DNA of 32,040 bases, taken from Agilicoccus flavus (lineage in GTDB: Bacteria > Actinomycetota > Actinomycetes > Actinomycetales > Dermatophilaceae). The notes under the pieces are model-generated. The model was not told the DNA's origin. It worked only from the letters and a program-made list of their open reading frames with translations, and searched no databases. The translations under genes were made by a program, and so were the position numbers. The DNA lies in contig NZ_JACYXE010000019.1 of assembly GCF_014857905.1 (NCBI RefSeq), positions 1-32,040 on the forward strand. Direction: 5' to 3'. Positions 29,053 to 32,040 of this stretch are shown here, piece by piece. Positions within the stretch are counted from its first letter, which is position 1, and each line of letters begins with the position of its first letter.

Positions 29053-30690
29053 TCAGTCGGTCGGGCGCCTGCGTCGGCCGCGGGTCCGGGTGGCCTTGTC
29101 GAGTGGTCGGTCGTCGACGGGCTCCCCGAGATGGACCTGCCACGGCTCGGGTCGCCCGCGTCTTGTGTGCCACGCGTGCAGGCTGACGAGGTTGTGTCCG
29201 CCCAGGGTGACAGCCATGAGCAGTGCGGTCGCGACGAGCCCAGTTTGTCGGAAGAAGCCGCGGTTGACGCTGAGCCGCTGGTAGCGGTTGGCGCCGATGA
29301 GGCCCTCGACGAGGGTGCGCCGATTGAAGGACAGCGCCCAACGGGTCGACTGCCAGGGATGGTGCTGACGGTCGCGTTCGAGCAGGCTGTCGTGGATAGT
29401 GATGGTCTTCCCGCACCCGCACGGCTCGCCTGGGACGCAGGTCGTGGTGGGGATGGTGTGCGGCATCCGCATCGACGCCGGGGTGTTCGGGCAGCGGACC
29501 TTGAACGGATGCCCGTCGACTGCTGGGCCGCGGAAGCGCTGCGTCCCGCGTGTCGTGTCGCGCTTGGCGTGTGGGACGAACCGGTAGGGCTCGCGGGCGT
29601 CGAATGCTTCGCGGCGTCGTGCCTTTTCGGCGGCGCTCATGCCAGCGGTGGGTGCCTCGAGCGTGCGGTGGGTCTCGGGGAGGGCGCTGGAGTAGAGGCT
29701 GCCGTCGACCCAGACCGTGCCGGCCTCAGGGCCGGGCCGGACCACCCGTTGGGTCTTGTGCAGGTCCATCGTCACGGTGATGCCTCGGTCGCGGAGCGGG
29801 CCGGCGAGCTGGTTGCCCTTGGCCGTGGTGTAGCCACGGTCGACGAGCAGGTCAGTGAAAGGTGGCAGGGCGTCGACGATGTTCAGGCAGGCTCGGGCGC
29901 GATCACGGATTCCTGGTCGCAACGCGAGGCCCGCCACCACCTGAGGGATGGGTTCGGAGCCGCCGTGCGGTGCGTACGTCGCGAGGTGGGCTTCATAGCC
30001 GAGGAAGTGCTCGGTGGGGCGGCGGTCGGTCGCAGTGCGGTGTCCCCAGCGAGCGTCGGGGTCAGCTGACCAGAAGGCGCGGCCCTCGGCATCGACGTGC
30101 TTCTTGTGCGGCCTGGTGTGGCTCTCGATGTCGGTGCCGTCGATCGCCACCGCTGGGGGTCGGTCGAACTCCGGCGGGAGGCTGGCCTGGATGAGCATCG
30201 TCGTGAGCTCGTCCAGGCCGACCTGCTCGAACGGGCAACCCTCCGGGCAGGGCAGGGCTTCGCCGGTATCCGGATCGACCTTGAGCTCATGGTGGTGCTC
30301 GACCAGGACCCCGTGCTCGACGACGCGCAGGATCGCCCGCCAGCCGGAGTGCATCCGCTTGTAACGGACCTGCATACGCTTCGGGATCCCGAGCGCCGCT
30401 CGTTGCCTCGGCTTGAGCTTCTTCACCGACCGGCACACGCCGGAGGTGGTCATCGTGTGCGGCTCGCCGGTGGCGTGAAAGATGTAGGCGGCGAGGACCC
30501 CTGCCAGCGGGATGAGGCGAGGCCGTCCGGTCCGCCGTTCCGCCGCCGCGCAGAGCTTCACAGCGATCTCGCTGGTCGCGACCGCGACGGCCCGCGCGAT
30601 GCGCTGTTCGTCTGTCATCGGGTTGGCCGGCGTCGCGTCCGAGCTCAACCGCGAACCAAGGGCGCTCGGAGGCCGTCGCGATCGGCTCAC
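29053..30690 (-). CDS. DDE transposase, second gene of a two-gene unit
   Basis: The 545-residue protein has a helical N-terminal part and a DDE core. The likely catalytic acids are D187 in AIDGTDIE, D284 in LLVDRGYTT and E462 in FNRRTLVEGL. A CVPGEPCGC element near residue 420 could bind zinc. The layout is that of IS1182/IS4-like hydrolase-fold transposases, but the N-terminal third (RLIPLAGVLAAYIFHATG) is not one I recognise. GTG 30690 overlaps the stop of the upstream recombinase-like gene (GTGA), so the two are coupled; the ATG at 30618 is an alternative. No terminal inverted repeats were found with confidence on either side. Confidence 0.72.
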   Translation of the reverse strand: MSRSRRPPSALGSRLSSDATPANPMTDEQRIARAVAVATSEIAVKLCAAAERRTGRPRLIPLAGVLAAYIFHATGEPHTMTTSGVCRSVKKLKPRQRAALGIPKRMQVRYKRMHSGWRAILRVVEHGVLVEHHHELKVDPDTGEALPCPEGCPFEQVGLDELTTMLIQASLPPEFDRPPAVAIDGTDIESHTRPHKKHVDAEGRAFWSADPDARWGHRTATDRRPTEHFLGYEAHLATYAPHGGSEPIPQVVAGLALRPGIRDRARACLNIVDALPPFTDLLVDRGYTTAKGNQLAGPLRDRGITVTMDLHKTQRVVRPGPEAGTVWVDGSLYSSALPETHRTLEAPTAGMSAAEKARRREAFDAREPYRFVPHAKRDTTRGTQRFRGPAVDGHPFKVRCPNTPASMRMPHTIPTTTCVPGEPCGCGKTITIHDSLLERDRQHHPWQSTRWALSFNRRTLVEGLIGANRYQRLSVNRGFFRQTGLVATALLMAVTLGGHNLVSLHAWHTRRGRPEPWQVHLGEPVDDRPLDKATRTRGRRRRPTD

Positions 30691-31660
30691 CGGCGGACCG
30701 CCTGGGCGAACAGTGTGGGCTCGTCCGGTTGCGGGATGTACTGCTGCAGAGGCTGGTAGGACCGCCACGAGGTGAAGCCGGCCAGCGTGGTGAGCCCGCC
30801 CATGGACATGCCGTGGGTGAGGTGTTCGACCATCCAGGTGGCCCTCAGCCGCGCTGGGGTGATCGTCGGACAGCCGGGCGGGACGTCGGCCTTGCGCAGC
30901 ATCTCGTGGAAGGGTGAGCGGTCCCACTTCCTCGGCCGGTACGCCAGGATCGGCGCGCCGGCCGGTTCGGTGAGGAAGCCGGCGAGAATCTCGTCGTTGG
31001 GTGCGGTGATCGGCACCACCCGGGGATGCCTGCTCTCGGTGACGCGCACGCAGAGGAAACCGTGGACCGTCTCGAGGTCGCCGACGTTGGCCTTCCACAT
31101 CTCGTGCGGGTGCAACCCCGCGCCGAGACCGAGCGCGAGGTACCCGGTGAAGCGGCGACGGCGGATCTTCGTGCTCTGGTCGTTGGCGATCTCCCACAAG
31201 CGCGTGATCTCGTCCTGGGTGAACGGCACGAGCGTCCTGCGCTGCTTCAGCTGCGGCGGATCGGGCGCCCACGGTGCCTTCGTCGTGATCTGCCTGGAGA
31301 AGCGCCGCAGGTCCGAGCGACGGGTCGCGCGCGAGGACACTGCCAAGTGCGAGGCAGCGACCGCGATGTACCGCTCGACCGCGTCGGGGACGAACATCCG
31401 GTCCCGATCCAGCGGGTAGCCCTCTCGATGTGCCCACGCGACGAACTGCGACACCGTCCGCATCGCCTCGATGGCCTGTCGTTCACTCCCGGGTGGACAA
31501 GAAGGACGGACTCCCGCGTGAAGTCCGCGACAGGCGCCCACTCGTCGTCCGGGATCGCGTGCGGCACGTACCGGAACACGGCGGCCCGTGGCTCCTCGCC
31601 GCCGGCGTGGCGGTTGACGTTCTCAGTTCCAGAAGAGCACTCTGGACGTGTTGAAGACAT
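30687..31660 (-). pseudogene. tyrosine-recombinase-like protein, frameshifted and catalytically degenerate
   Basis: From the ATG at 31660 (with GAGGGGG upstream) the first ~57 codons (to ESVLLVHPG) lie in one frame and the rest (SERQAIEAMRTVSQFV onward) in another. One missing G in CCCGGG near 31488-31493 would join them into a protein of about 324 residues. A core-binding domain (AVERYIAVAASHL) precedes a catalytic-like domain. Of the canonical residues, box I Arg is His (GLHPHEMW), the HxLRH motif is ARLRA (Arg kept), the LGH motif is AGF, and Tyr is still possible (RSYQPLQQY). So it resembles a tyrosine recombinase that may bind DNA but probably does not cut. It overlaps the transposase start by 4 nt. 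Confidence 0.6.
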
Positions 31661-31793
31661 AGAAGTACCCCCTCAGGGTGCTTGCGCAAGTGAATGAAAG
31701 GCAGCGAGCTCACTACTCGCTGAAGAGATTCGCGACGAGGTCCGGAGTTCCAGCTCTGGGCCTTTCGCTTGTCGGCGTCCTGCGTCGAGCGGC
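31661..31793. other. non-coding stretch upstream of the recombinase-like gene
   Basis: This stretch must hold the promoter of the two-gene unit. CAGCGAG-N7-CTCGCTG (31702-31708 and 31716-31722) is an inverted repeat that could be an operator or element end. CTTGCGCAAG at 31681-31690 is a palindrome. I see no gene. Confidence 0.4.
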
Positions 31794-31904
31794 TCAGTCC
31801 ATCGCGGCTCCGCGGCACTCGAGGGCGGCGGCGAGGAGGTCGGCATGGACGGCCGTCACGGATCGGCCGTCGGTCAGGGCGACGTCATAGAGCTGCTTCG
31901 CTAG
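31794..31904 (-). pseudogene. C-terminal stub of an unidentified gene, cut by IS1380
   Basis: The minus-strand frame runs from the IS1380 boundary as LAKQLYDVALTDGRSVTAVH and ends ...LLAAALECRGAAMD, with a stop at 31794-31796. It covers 36 codons. The hydrophilic, regular sequence looks coding, and the start of the frame is exactly where the second IS1380 copy begins, so the 5' part should lie beyond the IS outside the window. I do not recognise the family. Confidence 0.4.
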
Positions 31905-31940
31905 CCCGGAGATTTCATTGGGTGAGTGACCCCTGAACGC

Positions 31941-32012
31941 GAGAAGTGCCCTTGACCTGCAAGGATGTCGATTGCTGAAGTCGATAACCGCAGGATCTGA
32001 AGGGCACTTCTC
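31941..32012 (+). promoter_or_regulatory. start-sequestering hairpin of the second IS1380 copy
   Basis: GAGAAGTGCCCTT (31941-31953) pairs perfectly with AAGGGCACTTCTC (32000-32012), two bases before the GTG at 32015. The inner CCTGC/GCAGG pair is also kept, and the apical part can pair differently (TGTCGA with TCGATA) from the first copy. Confidence 0.6.
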
Positions 32013-32014
32013 AG

Positions 32015-32040
32015 GTGAGTAAGCGTAGCGGGCTGTACCC
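32015..32040 (+). CDS. IS1380-family transposase, first codons (partial)
   Basis: The GTG at 32015 begins SKRSGLYP, identical to the first codons of the truncated copy at 5400. Only eight to nine codons lie in the window. The match and the shared hairpin make the assignment safe; whether the gene is intact cannot be seen. Confidence 0.75.

Larger units (their letters stand above)
31905..32040 (+). mobile_element. IS1380-family element, second copy, left end
   Basis: The sequence from CCCGGAGATTTCAT at 31905 matches that at 5289 almost base for base except within the hairpin loop. It has the same orientation as the first copy and runs off the window edge, so it may be intact. The two copies bracket the core region as direct repeats about 26.6 kb apart. 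Confidence 0.75.

Noticed and set aside
28784-29422. 212-codon minus-strand ORF next to the tRNA
   Set aside because: It crosses the tRNA gene and two hairpins, and shows no protein-like conservation pattern.
5289-32040. Composite transposon carried by the two IS1380 copies
   Set aside because: The left copy lacks its right end and most of its transposase, and the enclosed genes are core chromosomal.

Overview
The window is very GC-rich bacterial DNA with mostly G/C third codon positions. Its centre is the classical actinobacterial cell-division and cell-wall kinase locus: ppiA, rhomboid, crgA, a DUF881 gene, trpG/pabA, pknB, pknA, pbpA, rodA, pstP, fhaB and fhaA. From memory this is the same gene order as Mycobacterium tuberculosis Rv0009-Rv0020c near the replication origin. 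The gene content (PASTA-bearing PknA, no mycobacterial-specific genes) fits Micrococcales better than Mycobacteriales; I cannot name a genus.

Layout. (1) 1-5.9 kb is an accessory patch of mobile-element debris and resistance-type cargo. It holds the end of an ISL3-type transposase, a CmtR-like metal sensor with a cation-efflux gene, a recombinase-like relic, a decayed hipBA toxin-antitoxin locus, three IS21-like terminal repeats, an ABC-F/SDR operon with a leader hairpin that can hide its ribosome binding site, an IS1380-family element cut short by an IS3-family element, and the cut-off IS3 end. (2) 6.0-15.3 kb holds ordinary metabolic and transport genes: GlcG/HbpS-like protein, AroE-like dehydrogenase, DUF1349 protein, FetB-like permease, zinc alcohol dehydrogenase, alpha/beta-hydrolase-fold protein lacking its nucleophile, MFS transporter, serine hydrolase and a coiled membrane-anchored protein. 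(3) 15.4-28.6 kb is the conserved locus. fhaA-fhaB-pstP-rodA-pbpA-pknA-pknB is one minus-strand operon with 4-nt stop/start overlaps from pstP to pknB. (4) A tRNA-Leu(CAG) with two hairpins after it marks the right edge of the core. (5) 28.9-32.0 kb is a second accessory patch: a two-gene unit (degenerate tyrosine-recombinase-like protein plus DDE transposase), a gene stub, and the left end of a second IS1380-family element running off the window.

How the genes work together. In region 3 the kinases PknA/PknB phosphorylate, PstP dephosphorylates, and FhaA/FhaB read phosphothreonines. RodA polymerises and PbpA cross-links septal or lateral peptidoglycan, and CrgA helps recruit them to the divisome. 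In region 1 CmtR probably represses itself and the downstream efflux gene until Cd/Pb-type ions bind its cysteines; the ABC-F protein probably protects ribosomes from an antibiotic.

Most unusual points: a hairpin kept intact just before the transposase start in two diverged IS1380 copies; a seven-site DnaA-box-like cluster between the rhomboid gene and crgA; repeated -10-like motifs 6-8 nt before start codons, implying leaderless mRNAs; an SD-hiding hairpin before the ABC-F gene; and the recombinase-like/transposase pair beside tRNA-Leu. All functions are inferred by reading the sequence; no searches were run.
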